Assembly (NCBI GenBank): GCA_025769875.1
Contig: JAGFNK010000295.1
Location: 1 to 64,000 of the forward strand
Reading direction: 5' to 3'
Length of the DNA: 64,000 bases
Source: Russula earlei
Lineage: Eukaryota; Basidiomycota; Agaricomycetes; Russulales; Russulaceae
Numbering within the stretch: the stretch's first letter is position 1; each line of letters starts with the position of its first letter. The notes below the pieces were generated by a model. The model was not told the origin of the DNA. It did no database searches and saw only the letters and a program-made list of their open reading frames with translations. The translations under genes and the position numbers were made by a program. Positions 34,018 to 44,852 of this stretch are shown here, one piece after another.

Positions 34018-35633
34018 CAGTGACCCAAAAAACTGTTCAAATGTTTTGTACATTTTCATTGTATCAACCATATCTAAAGAACCACTGCAGCTAATAATAT
34101 GTAACTAGGTTTGTTTTCAAGCTCTCATCATAGCTTTGTAATGGTACACTTTATACAGCATAAGCATAATTATTTAGGAAGATATAAGGTATGTTTGCTG
34201 GTGTACCCATTTGAACAGTTTTTTTGGCCTTGGTTAGTGAATTCATTATTTCTCAGATTGAGATTCATATTCTTTCCCAAGAGGGCTAAAATTGAACATG
34301 GAGGTCATGTGACCTATAATAAAATCAAACCATGTGCAAATAAGCCAAAACAGCTGCTTCTTCTTCACCAACAGCATCATGAAGTCTCTTCTTCCTCATG
34401 AAGTCAACTACATCATCTCCCTTCTCTAGGCCAACCATTCAGTTTGTAACATTGCCAAGGCAACACAAAGAAGCATTGGTTCAATCACCAACATTTGCTG
34501 ATACCTTCCTGACCTTCCAAAGTCCTCTGGAGGTCATCCTTCCAAGCTCTCTAACCTTGACATCAGCTTTGCCACACACCTTCTTAGCTCTGGAGAAGCA
34601 GATACTGCTCCTCAGGTTGCTAGAAGGTTGGAGGTCATCAAAGAGTCCACTATCTCCAATCAGACCATTCAAAACTACCTTAACAAGGCAGGCTTGAAGG
34701 CAGTTACAAAGAAGAAGAGGCCTTACCTTAAACCAAGTCACTATAGGGCCAGAAAGGACTTTGCAGAAAAGTACCTATACTGGACTGTGGAGGACTGGAA
34801 GAGGGTAATTTGGTCAGATGAGACCAAAATCAATCATATGGGCTCAGATGGCAAGAAATGGGCTTGGAAAAAAAGAGGAGAGCACCTTTCTGAATGCCTT
34901 GTTCAGCCAACAGTCAAACATGGAGGAGGTTCCTTGATGTTGTGGGGCTGCATGTCTTGGGAAGGAGTTGGGCATGCAGCAAAGATTGATGGAAGGATGG
35001 ATGCTGAACTTATTGCAGCATTTTTGAGGATGAACTACTTGCATCTATCAAGTATTTCAAGAAGAAATGCAAAGATACCCTCTTTCAACAGGACAATGCC
35101 TCTATCCACAAGAGCAGGCTTGCCACATCTTGGTTCCAAGACCACAGAATTCAGGTCATGGACTGGCCAGCTCAATCCCCAGACCTCAATCCTATTGAGC
35201 ATCTTTGGGCTCATCTCAAAAAGAAGCTTGCAGCTTATCCAACACCCCCTAAGGGAATCAATGAACTTTGGGAGCGTACACAGCTGGAATGGGAGGCCAT
35301 TGATCAAACTGTTGTGCAGAATTTAATATAAAGTATGCCTAGGAGGGTGGAAGAGGTGTTTAAAGCAAATGGAGTATACACAAACTACTAATTTTTGGCA
35401 TATACCCTATTTAGATACCAAGGCAAAAAAACTGTTCAAATGGATACACTGGAAGAAATACCTTATATCTTCTTACATAATTATGTTCATAGTATATATA
35501 GTATTTTATTACAAAGCTATGATGTAGAGCTTTAAAACAAGCCCACTAACATGTTATCAGCTGCAGTGGTTCTCTAGATATGGTTAATACAATGAAAATG
35601 TACAAAACATTTGAATGATTTTTTGGGTAACTG
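34018..35633 (+). mobile_element. Tc1-like DNA transposon (1616 bp)
   Basis: Termini CAGTGACCCAAAAAAC.. and ..TTTTTTGGGTAACTG are inverted and flanked by TA dinucleotides (34016-34017 and 35634-35635). The inverted repeats extend inward for roughly 60 bp or more (TTCAAATGTTTTGTACATTT, ACCATATCTA, GAACCACTGCAGCT). A DD34E transposase pseudogene occupies the centre. The left and right flanks come from two different repeats. Confidence 0.92.
34379..35391 (+). pseudogene. Tc1-type DD34E transposase, inactivated
   Basis: From ATG 34379 the frame has two early stops (34427 and about 34487) inside the paired-type DNA-binding region, then reads NYLNKAGLKAVTKKKRPYL, FAEKYLYWTVEDWKRVIWSD (first Asp), WAWKKRGE and GGGSLMLWGCMSW. 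A frameshift near 35020 moves the rest to another frame, LFQQDNASIHKS (second Asp) and SPDLNPIEHLW (Glu). There are 34 residues between the second Asp and the Glu, the Tc1 spacing. It ends GVYTNY and a TAA. Confidence 0.9.
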
Positions 35634-36240
35634 TATGTTAACAACCAATGGAAAGACTGGTCAAGCGCTCCTCGACAGTGGAGCAACAGAAAATTTCATC
35701 AGCCAAGGTATCATGGGAAAATTACAAATCCCACTTCAAACCCTCAGAACCCCCAGACCCATCATCAATGTGGATGGCACTAGCAATCAAGGAGGAGCAC
35801 TAACCCATTATGCTCATATGGCCATATGACATGGCCCAACCACATGACTCCTCACCTCTTACATTACCAGTTTGGGAGAAGATAGAATGATCCTTGGTTA
35901 CCCCTTCCTAAAGGTGTTAAACCCCCTTGTTAACTGGAGCACTGGTCACCTTAGAAACCATCTAGGGGTCCTTCTTACCCCCATACCTTTAACAAACCCA
36001 CCAAAAATCTGGGTTGCACAAATAAGAACAACCGCCATCCTCCCAGAATACTCACACCACCAAAAGGTCTTCTCAGAAGAAGCAGCCAAATGACTCCCAC
36101 CCAGTCGAAAAGAACTCGACTTTAGAATCACACTGAAACCAGATGCCCCCAAGTTCCTGGATTGCTGAACTTACCCTCTCCCCCATAATGAGAAACAGGA
36201 ACTATCAAGATAAATACAAGAAGGATGGCACTGGCCCATG
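35634..36240 (+). pseudogene. Protease of A2
   Basis: LLTTNGKTGQ-type start, then ALLDSGATENFISQGIMGKL with the D-S-G triad, PRPIINVDGTSNQGGALTHY, and MILGYPFLKVLNPLVNWSTG. Several stops (for example at 35827) break the frame. It runs into the linker KVFSEEAAK and SRKELDFRITLKP before RT. Confidence 0.88.
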
Positions 36241-37250
36241 AATGGTAGTAGATTACCAAAAGCTCAACAATGCCACAATCCCTGATTACCACACCTTACC
36301 AAACATAGAAGAACAACTACACAGACTAAGGGGCAAAACTGCCTTTAGCAAGTTCAATGTCAGAGCCAGTTACAACAACATCCTAATTCATCCAGAAGAC
36401 CAGCCAAGGGAGCCTCCAAAACCCAGTTTGGCACATTCATTCCTATGGTAATGGGTTTCGGCTTCACCAATGCCATGGCAGCCTTCCAATGAGCAATGAA
36501 CCACACCCTCAGACCCTGGCTTCTCAAATATCCAGAAAACACCTGCATCTACCTGGATGATGTAGCAATAGCCACAGGGCCAGGAGAAGAGCACCTCCAC
36601 CAACAAATCACTCATGAATTCCTTAACCTCCTCAAAAGGGACTCTTATTTTTTGAAGGCATCCAAGTGCACCTTTGAACAAAAAGAAATTGATTTTCTGG
36701 GTTTTTGGATCAACCAAGGAACCCTCAAAATTGACCCAGTCAAAATGGACGGCCTCAAGAATTGGCCAAGACCCCCTAACAACCTGAAACAAGTACAACA
36801 AATCATGGTGCCCTCAATTACCAACGACCATTTATCCAAGACTTCACTAAAATTGCTTGCCCCATTTTTTCCACAGTCAAGAAAGGAACCCCCTTTTTCT
36901 GGACCCTACAAGCAACCATTGCCCTGGAAACTTTGATATTGGCAGTCTGCAATGACCCTGAACTCTACACCGCCAACCCTGACCTCCCATATGAATTAGA
37001 AACTGATGCCTCACAGTTTGCCACCAGAGCAATCCTGTTCCAAAAGGACTCAATGGGAAAAAGAAGAATGATTGGAAACATGTCACATGCATTTATTAAT
37101 AATGAAGCGGAAAGAAACTACCCAGTCTGGGATAGGGTGTTTCTAGCCTTGATCCTCGCACTTCAACATTGGCAGTACCTGTTGGTCGGAACAAAACACC
37201 CTATCAAGATCTTTATGGACCATGCTAACCTTGCCCACTACTGACTCCCC
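36241..37250 (+). pseudogene. Reverse transcriptase and RNase H of A2
   Basis: Starts MVVDYQKLNNATIPDYHTLP, then TCIYLDDVAIATG (catalytic YLDD, about 36550), FLKASKCTFEQKEIDFLGFW, and after a frameshift the RNase H PYELETDASQFATRAILFQK with RNYPVWDRVFLALILALQHW. Frameshifts and stops make it inactive. Confidence 0.9.
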
Positions 37251-38837
37251 CATAAAATTAACTGGAGAATTGCAGGTTACATTTCCACACTCACAGATTA
37301 TCATTTTGAAATCCACCACAAACCCAGAACTTCTAATCATGCAGACACCCTCTCATGACAACCCAACCACAATGACGGGTCAGGAGATAACCAAAACATC
37401 ACGGCACTCCCCGACAAACTTTTTATTTGCACGCTCCACACAGAAGACCTATATGAACAAGTCTTACAAGAACAAAAGAGCCGACAACCAGATCTACTTA
37501 TGTGGAAAATCAAACACAATCTACAAGAAGAGGATGGCATACTGTTCAAAGAAGGAAAATTGGTGGTGCCATATCAAGAACCCCTCTTACAAAAGATTTT
37601 ACACATGTATCATGACAGCATCCTTGGGGGATATATGGGAAACGCTCGAACTCTGTACTCAATTCAAGAGTCCTTCTAGGTGGCCTAAAATGGGCTACTT
37701 CATTAGGGACTACATTTGGGGTTGTGCCACCTGTCAGGCCAACAAATCATCCACACACCCCACTCACCCCCCTAATTCACCCGAACTCCCCCTGTAATTC
37801 CAGAAACCATTTCGAACCATAGCTATTGATTGGATTGTCGATCTTCCTCTATCAGAAGGGAACAATGCCATCATGACTATCACCAATCATGACTCCACCA
37901 AAGCAGCAATATTCATACCTTGCCATAAGAACATGGGAACCCTGGAAATGGCCAAATTATTCTTACAACATGCCTTCCCCTGGACCAGAGTTCCCTCCAA
38001 AATCATTTCTGACCTGCGACTCCCACTTCACCTCCGACTTATTCAAAAAAGTCTCTTAAGTTCTGGGGATCAACCAAAATTTAAGTACCACTTATCACCC
38101 CCAAACTGATGGACAGTCTGAAAGAACCAATCAAACCCTAGAAATGTATCTCCACATCTACACTGGAGAGAAACAAGGAGAATGGGTACACTGGCTCCCC
38201 ATAGCTCAATACCACTTCAACGCTCACAAATCCACAACTACCAAGTGAACCCCCTACAAACTACTCATTGGCTTCAACCCACAAGGACTTGGTACCCAAC
38301 TAAGATCCAAATTCCCAGGAATTCAGGAATGACTCCAGGCTCTGAAAGACATGCAAGAGTTGGCTCAAGAAGCAATGAAAAAGGTGCAAAACAGCTGGAT
38401 AAGAGAAATTAAGTTCAAGGGGTTTGAAGAAGGACAGAAGGTTTGGTTGGAAGGGACTAACCTAAAAACTCCCCATCAGTTTCAGAAATTCTGTCTTAAA
38501 CAGTTTGGCCCTTTCATTATCACCAAGAAGATTTCTCATGTTATCTACCAACTCCAACTTCCCCCCCAATGGAGCATTCATAATGTGTTTCACACCTCCC
38601 AGTCACTGAAACCACAGAACATGGACTGAACTTCATGGAACCTCCACCTGACCTTCTCTCAGGGGAATACAAAGTTGAGAAGATCACTGCTTAACATACC
38701 CATAGAAACTGACTCCAATATAGGGTCTGGTGGAAGGGGTACTCCACAGCAGAAGACACTTGGGAGCCCCTCTCGAACCTTAAAAATGCCCAAGATGCCA
38801 TCACAACCTTCCACCTGCAACAACCCACAAAACTCTA
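37251..38837 (+). pseudogene. Integrase and chromodomain of A2
   Basis: Zinc-binding part near 37600-37745 (HMYHDSILGG and CATCQANKSS), core with AIDWIVDLPLSEGNN near 37820 and HPQTDGQSERTNQTLEMYL near 38100-38150, then QKVWLEGTNLK, QLPPQWSIHNVFH and a chromodomain (YRVWWKGYSTAEDTWEPLSN, about 38720-38790). The pol stop is at 38836-38838, three bases before the ORF3 ATG. Many stops. Confidence 0.9.
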
Positions 38838-38841
38838 AATC

Positions 38842-40415
38842 ATGTCTACCACTAACTCTGATCCTGCAGAATCCCCTCACTCAGATGAAAGTCTGGACAG
38901 CTTGGAACATCAATTCCAAGGCTTACAATACAACAACACACCTTACATCCCTGAATCAATTCATGTAACCCCCCATCCTATTCTGTCAATGACCCCACTA
39001 TCCCCACCCGCGGACACACCATTTTTGACCTAACTGCCAGGGAACAACTCTTCTCCAGGATTCTTTCCCCTGGTGATTTCCATGGCTTTCAATTACTCAT
39101 GATGGACCCCCGTTTCTCAGAATTTCATTTATCTATATCAAGAGCAGTACTTACAGATCTAATATGGAATCAAATCATATGGTCAGTTCCCTTAAATACC
39201 CCCACTCCTTCTGAGTGGTCAGCTTGGCATCGCGAACACGCTACCTCCACTTACAATACTCCTATGTCATCCCCTGCTCCTGCTTCATCCCCTTTACCAA
39301 TTCTCACTCCCTCCCCCACCATTAAACAAGAACCCCTCTTGCCTGAAATCATACAACATATCATTGACCAGCGCACCTTCATTGTCCCTGATGAGGCTGA
39401 ACTGCAAGACCTCTTGGCTACCCTTAACCCACTCGCCATTCATGAAGGAACCCCCTCACCCACTCCCACTGAAGTAGACCCTACTCACTCCGGCCCCCCT
39501 GATTTGTTTACAAACCATACACACATGTTCCCCCTTTTTACATTAGTGTTAATGGATGATGGACCTTACTACCTTACTTATGCATTGCTCTATGGAACGA
39601 CAAACCCATGCTGTTAGGAACTATGGGACAAGGAGAGCCCACCTATGGGGAGAAGCTCATCGCCCAACCCATTGTCTCTGCCCCCCACCCCTCTGTCAAT
39701 GCCTCTGATCTCCACCTCTTATTTGAGGATTACCCCTTTCACTTCGACGTCACCCAAGTGCTTGAAAACCTTCACGACCCTGGTGCTCTTGCCAATGTCT
39801 ATCATCTTCACAATGGTTCATTGCAACTGAAGGTCCTGGAGGCCAAGCACACTGCCATTCAAGGAGCCATGAACATTCTCCAACAACAACTCACTGACCA
39901 ACTCCACAAAATTCAGTCATACACCAAGGAGTCCACCACCATCTGTAGTTGCCTCTGCACCAACAACACCTCCGTCCAAGTCCGTCATCAACTCAACAAC
40001 ATGACAACTGATGGGGGCCTCACCTGTCAGACTGGCCCTTTCTACTCACTAGTGGGGAGCTATGATAAAATTGAAAATTTAAAACAACCCTCCACCCTTT
40101 CCTCTCCTCCCTTGCCCACCCATCCACCTTTATCCCTAACTCCCCCACTCAAGTACCTCCCTTGTGTTGTTGATCAGTCCCAGAATGATGCTCCTATGGG
40201 GTCACCCTCCCATTTCCCACAGATGTTTTCTGATGATGCCAGTACTCCCAATACCCCCCTTACCCCTGCACACATGACCAAGGCACAACGTCACCAGCTC
40301 CAGAAAAGACAACACATCTGCAAGCATTGCAACACTAGGGGACACTGGAATAAGGACTGCAATAAACCCCATACCAACTGTAGTGGTCAGATGGACTGTA
40401 TTCTTAGGAGGACTC
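38842..40415 (+). pseudogene. ORF3 of A2: downstream protein with second CCHC zinc knuckle
   Basis: Begins right after pol (MSTTNSDPAESPHSDESLDS). Order of parts: acidic Ser/Pro-rich N-terminus; a middle region with MMDPRFSEFHLSISRAVLTD (39099) and a Ser/Thr/Pro-rich stretch; after a frameshift near 39600, MGQGEPTYGEKLIAQP and a predicted coiled coil (LQLKVLEAKHTAIQGAMNIL and onward, about 39815-39915); a Pro-rich linker; and CKHCNTRGHWNKDC (40319-40360), a C-X2-C-X4-H-X4-C knuckle. It has a stop and one frameshift but long open stretches remain. This protein is separate from Gag, which has its own knuckle. Element B has the same arrangement. Function unknown; the zinc knuckle suggests nucleic-acid binding. 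I know no named family for it. Confidence 0.72.
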
Positions 40416-40490
40416 ATCGGAGTTACAGAGGTTTCTGTCCTAGGGCAATAGGGCTTCAGAGTGCCTGGCTAGAAGTTGAAGGTGATGATC

Positions 40491-41004
40491 TACTTTGTGA
40501 CCAAAGCCCTAAGCTTGGTCTCTTGTAGAATCCAACCTACTCTTGTCCAAACATATTCACCTGCAACCCACACAACACCTAAACCTCAAACCACAACCAC
40601 CTCTCCATTTCATCAACTCTTCACACACACACACACACCATCTACCATCTACTCTTCGCCTTCCCCTTCCTCTCTTAAGAGTCTCTCTTCACTCTACTGA
40701 GAAGAGCTCTCCTTCTTCAAGACATACCTTCCTCTCTCTGCATGTTCAAGGTCTACGATGGACCTGAACGCATATAGCTAGTGGAACCAGCCCTAGTCTA
40801 TCCCATTACAAACTTACCCTACCTTCTCAATGGACCAAGTCATACTAGGAAGGGTCTATTGGCCATAACCTGCTTAGCATAAAACACTTTGACTGCTGCA
40901 GGGATCCTTATTCTTTACAACAGGAACCACCCTGTTCATCAACCACACTTTACTATCAACTCAACTTCAGGCTTGAAGAACTGACATGGCTCATTACCAT
41001 GACA
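40491..41004 (+). repeat. LTR, family L4, 5'-truncated
   Basis: Collinear with 48559-49075 (ACTTTGTGACCAAAGCCCTAAGCTTGG through TTACCATGACA). The U3 part is missing. It contains a short CA microsatellite (40621-40637). The ~75 bp between A2 and this LTR (40416-40490) are not assigned. Confidence 0.85.
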
Positions 41005-42805
41005 GTAGCTCTCACTGTTTGGGGGAAAGATCCTTGTTGTTGGCATCCTTGGGCTGCTTTCTTTGCTCTACATTGGTTTGCCATATGATTTTTCTTTCCA
41101 CAATAATAGCAGAGGTTGTTCTTGCATCAGAATTCTTTCTCTGCATCCGTGAGTGGTTTCCTTTCACTCCTGGATTCCCAGGGTCGTTCGTTAGGTTCTC
41201 CTTGGTACAAGTTAATTTCCAGTGGATTGTCTGATCCTTGAGTGTTCAATCCTTGGGTACGCACAGAGCGTTTGTCATGAACCATTCTCCTGGAGAGGGC
41301 CCTTGAAGGACCCTTCCTTATAGGAGGAAACCCAGCCTCCATGGTGTCACCCTGTTCACACGAGCAAAAGGGGTGAGTAGAGGTGTCCACAATATTGCAT
41401 GCGCATTGTTGCGCGAGCAATTCTCAGCACAATTGACATACAGCAAGCCCCACTTAAAGGCAACCCTTCTAGTAACAAAAGACAGTATTAGGGCCCTCCT
41501 AAGGACCCTTTGGAATGACCCTAGGAGCTCTACAATAGGCACTAACCTAGTATCAAAGGCCCTACAACGCGTTATTAGACCAACTCTAATAACTATAGAA
41601 TGAACTACAAGGCAATACTAAGGACCTTAATAGAAGTATTAGGGTCGACTCTAAGGACCCTAATAGAACTATATAAGGGCCTTATAAGATAACACTATTC
41701 CCTAACCAAGCTACAAGTCCTCAAATGACCGGCCCTAAACTAACTAACAGAAAATGAATCAGGTGCTCGCACGTGCACTAAAGCAGTGAACATGTGGACG
41801 ATGGAAGTTCTTACTCATCAAGAGAAGCCTTCTTACTCAGCAGCTTACTGAGCATGACTGAGCATGCTCAGTAAGCATCCTCCGACTTCTTACTCATCAC
41901 TCTATTGTGCTTGATAACAAGGTTATGACTTGTTCCCTATTTAGCAGTTCTCTTGTAGTATATAAGCGCTCAATAAAGTAGCGGACAGTCCTCAGACTGT
42001 CCATTTGTTTATGGCACTCTCCATCCCTGGGATACTCCTTTAAGGACCAGTCCCCTTGTGACTATCCTGGCCTCTTCCCTGCGTGATTGCTCTACTCTCA
42101 CAGTAACAGTACCTCTCTGGTATTTGTTACTACTCTGGACTCTGCTCCTTGCCCACACGGTCTTGGACATCTATCGACTCGTCTTCAAGCTTATCCCTCG
42201 CTCTTGAACTGGATAGTTCAACAGTGAGTCTTGACAGCATTCTCCTCAAAAAGCTTTGGAGTTGTATAGGTGGAATAGACTGTCAAACTCTCTTGCTGCT
42301 TTGATGAGGGCTGCAAGTGTGGTTGGTGTTGGTGTGATTCCCAATATTTTCTGATGTAAAGCTGGGATAATGTTCTTCCTGAATGCGTACATCTATCGTC
42401 TTCTCATCAGTGGTGGCTCATGATGCGTGGTGCAAGCCATCTCTGATACCATTCATTAAATGGTAGTTTTCCTTGATAGTAGGTGTGCATAGTGTTAGCA
42501 GAGGCCAATTCTGCTTCTGCAGGGATACAATGATCTGCAAAGGCTTTCTTAAAATTGTCCCAACATCTGTAGTTTGCTGGTGTTTGTGCCATGGCCTTAG
42601 TGGTCTGTTCTCTAGCCCATGCCCTGGCAGGGGTCCCTACTTGGAAGTGTGTGAGTGCTGCAGCAACTTTCTTACTTTCATCTGTAAACGAGTTGCCATT
42701 GATATAGTAATAATTTGCCAAAGCTGCCCAGAAAGCTTCTGCATTATCTGCCTTTCCATTGAAGGGCTTGGGGGCGATTCCTACAAGACAAGGATTGTTA
42801 GACAT
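41005..42805 (-). pseudogene. Gag of an L2-type gypsy element, split by an L3 LTR
   Basis: On the minus strand it starts MSNNPCLVGIAPKPFNGKAD at 42805, with AEAFWAALANYYYINGNSF, KVAAALTHFQVGTPARAWA and FKKAFADHCIP, the Gag pattern of a gypsy group abundant in Agaricomycetes. The solo L3 LTR (41273-42236) cuts it; beyond that the minus strand reads CYYCGKKNHMANQC near 41050-41115, a CCHC knuckle. The ATG lies only four bases after the L2 LTR, leaving almost no room for a standard primer binding site. No pol remains. Confidence 0.85.
41273..42236 (+). repeat. Solo LTR, family L3 (964 bp)
   Basis: Begins TGTCATGAACC, ends GAGTCTTGACA. The flanks GCGTT (41268-41272) and GCATT (42237-42241) form a 5-bp duplication with one CpG-to-CpA change. 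TATATAAG is near 41961, and a perfect 8-bp hairpin (GGACAGTC-CTCA-GACTGTCC, 41983-42002) lies at the predicted transcript start. Confidence 0.92.
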
Positions 42806-42809
42806 TGTG

Positions 42810-43665
42810 TGTCAAGACACGTACTGCTGATCACTAAGGACTCAGGAGCAGGTGGGCAAGGGTCGGAACAGATGGTACGCGGCGAAAGCGGCGTTGAACA
42901 AGAGGACGAGCCAAACGACGAGGAGGTACCAGATGGGGACTGGTAAGTGTTGCAAGAGGCAGAGGCGAAGGCTGGAGGCCAGTGCAGCGAAGGGGCTTTA
43001 GACAAGGCGGTCGTTGAAGAGTACCTTGGAGGCGAGGGAAGTCTTTAAACTGAGCGGTCGCAGGGGAGTACCCAGGAGTATGAGAGTATCACAAATGGAC
43101 AGTCTGACGACTGCCATGCTTCATTGGGGCTTATATACAGTGTACAGGGTTGATTACAAAGACTTGGGACTATTCTAGACTCTTTGGTACCGTCCATTAG
43201 GACTACAGAGGCATAAACTTGCTTGTGTCAAGTTTCAGGCTTACTGAGCGCATTACTGATCATTGTGGAGCGATGACATCATTATGATGTCACTGTGGAG
43301 TGCTTAGTGAGCCTATGAGGTCACTGTGGAGTCGCTCAGTCAGCTATGATGTCATTGGAGCCTGGATGACGTCAGATGATTTATGCAACAGCTCCTAAGA
43401 GTTTGTGCCGCTGTTTCGGGTCCTTGGTGGCTGGGTGGCCATGTGGCTGCCACGCGATGATTACCCGATTAGGAAACGGGTGTCTGGTCGAGTTATAGTG
43501 CCTTTGCAATAGCGATATCTTGCACTGCAGGGGGAATAGCCCAGAAAACGGAAGGGAGTTGGTAATGCAAAATGAGAGAGGTCTCTCTTGAGTGAAATAG
43601 GACCATCTACGGTCAGGGTCTGGCCTTGGTTCGTAACAGCCAGGGCCTGGCCTTGGTTCGTAACA
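42810..43665 (-). repeat. LTR, family L2, next to gag, with duplicated end
   Basis: Reverse copy homologous to 3293-4120, ending TTCGTAACA at 43638; a 27-bp copy of that end (CAGGGCCTGGCCTTGGTTCGTAACA-like) is repeated in tandem to 43665. It stands as the 5' LTR of the Gag at 41005-42805. No target duplication is seen. Two bases (GG) separate it from the L8 LTR. Confidence 0.85.
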
Positions 43666-43667
43666 GG

Positions 43668-44178
43668 TGTAGCGAGTCCGGGGACGTGTGAGTGAGATTG
43701 TAAGGCTGACTGGTCCAAGGTAAGAGGAGAGGAGAGAGGGGAGGGGAGCAGTCCCAGCTGGAATGCTGAATGCAGATGTGGACACGAAGATGGCTTCTTG
43801 AGGCAGACAGAGGGAAGAGGGGATCTTTTTGAACTGAGTAGCTAAACAATTTATATACAGGAGAGAAGGTACTAGAGATGAAATGCATGAAAGAGAATCC
43901 AGACTGGTTGAGACGGTCAAGGCGGTCATGAAAGGCTTGAGACACGAATGCATCTAGTGTGCCAAGGCATGCATGTGTGTGCGGTTGGTGGCAAGGGCTG
44001 GGCAATGCAATCAAGGTCTTGATGTCGCACACGAGATGGCTTGTGGTGTGTGGTCAGTGGACTGCCTGGAATGAGAGGGAGGTGGCAAGGGATGAAAGGG
44101 AGCTGAGGTGTCAGTCTCATGTCATGTCGTGTCGCATTTTCACACGTGATTTTGAGGCCAGCCATAATCTTCCTTACA
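43668..44178 (-). repeat. LTR, family L8 (511 bp), probably 3' LTR
   Basis: Minus-strand LTR from TGTAAGGAAG (44178) to ACTCGCTACA (43668), with TATATAAA near 43857. Directly upstream on the minus strand is the purine-containing tract CCCCCAGGAGG (44179-44189), a likely polypurine tract. Collinear with 52039-52575. Confidence 0.72.
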
Positions 44179-44852
44179 CCTCCTGGGGGCTTGAAACTTT
44201 GACCGTCCTTGGTCAAGCGTCTGAATGCGAGTGTTTTGAGCCTTTTGCGTCTGAATTGAGGCGGCGGTTGTGGCTGCTTGTGCTGCAGAAGACGTGAAGG
44301 TGGTGATCGGCGATGGCGATGATGGAAGAGGTGAGGGCAATGACGGAAGAGGCGAGGGCGATGGGAAATGGAGGCGATGGAGACGAGGGCGGTGGTGACG
44401 AGATGGCGGCTGCGTGGCAGTGGTGTTGTCTTGTGGCAGTGGCGGCGTGGTCATCTCCATTGCAGGTGGTGGCAGCAGGCGTGGACGAGGAGCGAAGGCA
44501 TAGGCGGTGAGCATGAGTTCATAGATAGAGACGTAGGTGGCAAGGACTTGAGAAAGAGGATGCGTGGGGCGGCTTGCGTGGGGGTGGGATCTGTCATCTT
44601 GCGGTGGCGGTGGCGTGGTCGTCTCCACTGCAGGTGTTGGCAGCAGATGTGGGCGAGAGCGCGTGAACAGATGGGGAGGCGATGTGGGAGGTGGCATGTG
44701 GTGTGCTGTTGGCATCGGTGACTGCTTCTCCTGCGGTGGCGGCTTCTGCTCCTGTTGTGGTGTGTCGTGGCTAAGTTTGTGGCCGAGGGCCTTCTTGGTC
44801 TTCTGGGGTGGTGCTGGTGGCGAGGGGTTGCAATGGTGCAGCGGTGCTGGTG
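44179..44852 (-). other. Pro/His-rich tail of the L8-type element
   Basis: The minus strand at 44140-44856 is open for 238 codons but of extreme composition (Pro, Thr, His, Ser). It is related to 50132-50623, which ends with the same tract before its LTR (FQAPRRC here, FQPPRRC there). I treat it as internal sequence of a non-autonomous retroelement, probably not a stand-alone gene. Confidence 0.45.

Larger units (their letters stand above)
35634..40415 (+). mobile_element. Family A chromovirus, copy A2 (no LTRs, no gag)
   Basis: Same family as A1 but plus strand: protease, RT, RNase H, integrase, chromodomain and a complete-looking ORF3. The left end starts abruptly in the protease at the edge of the Tc1 element, so gag and the 5' LTR are missing. 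The right end breaks off after the ORF3 zinc knuckle and is followed by a truncated L4 LTR. All pol frames carry stops. Confidence 0.92.
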
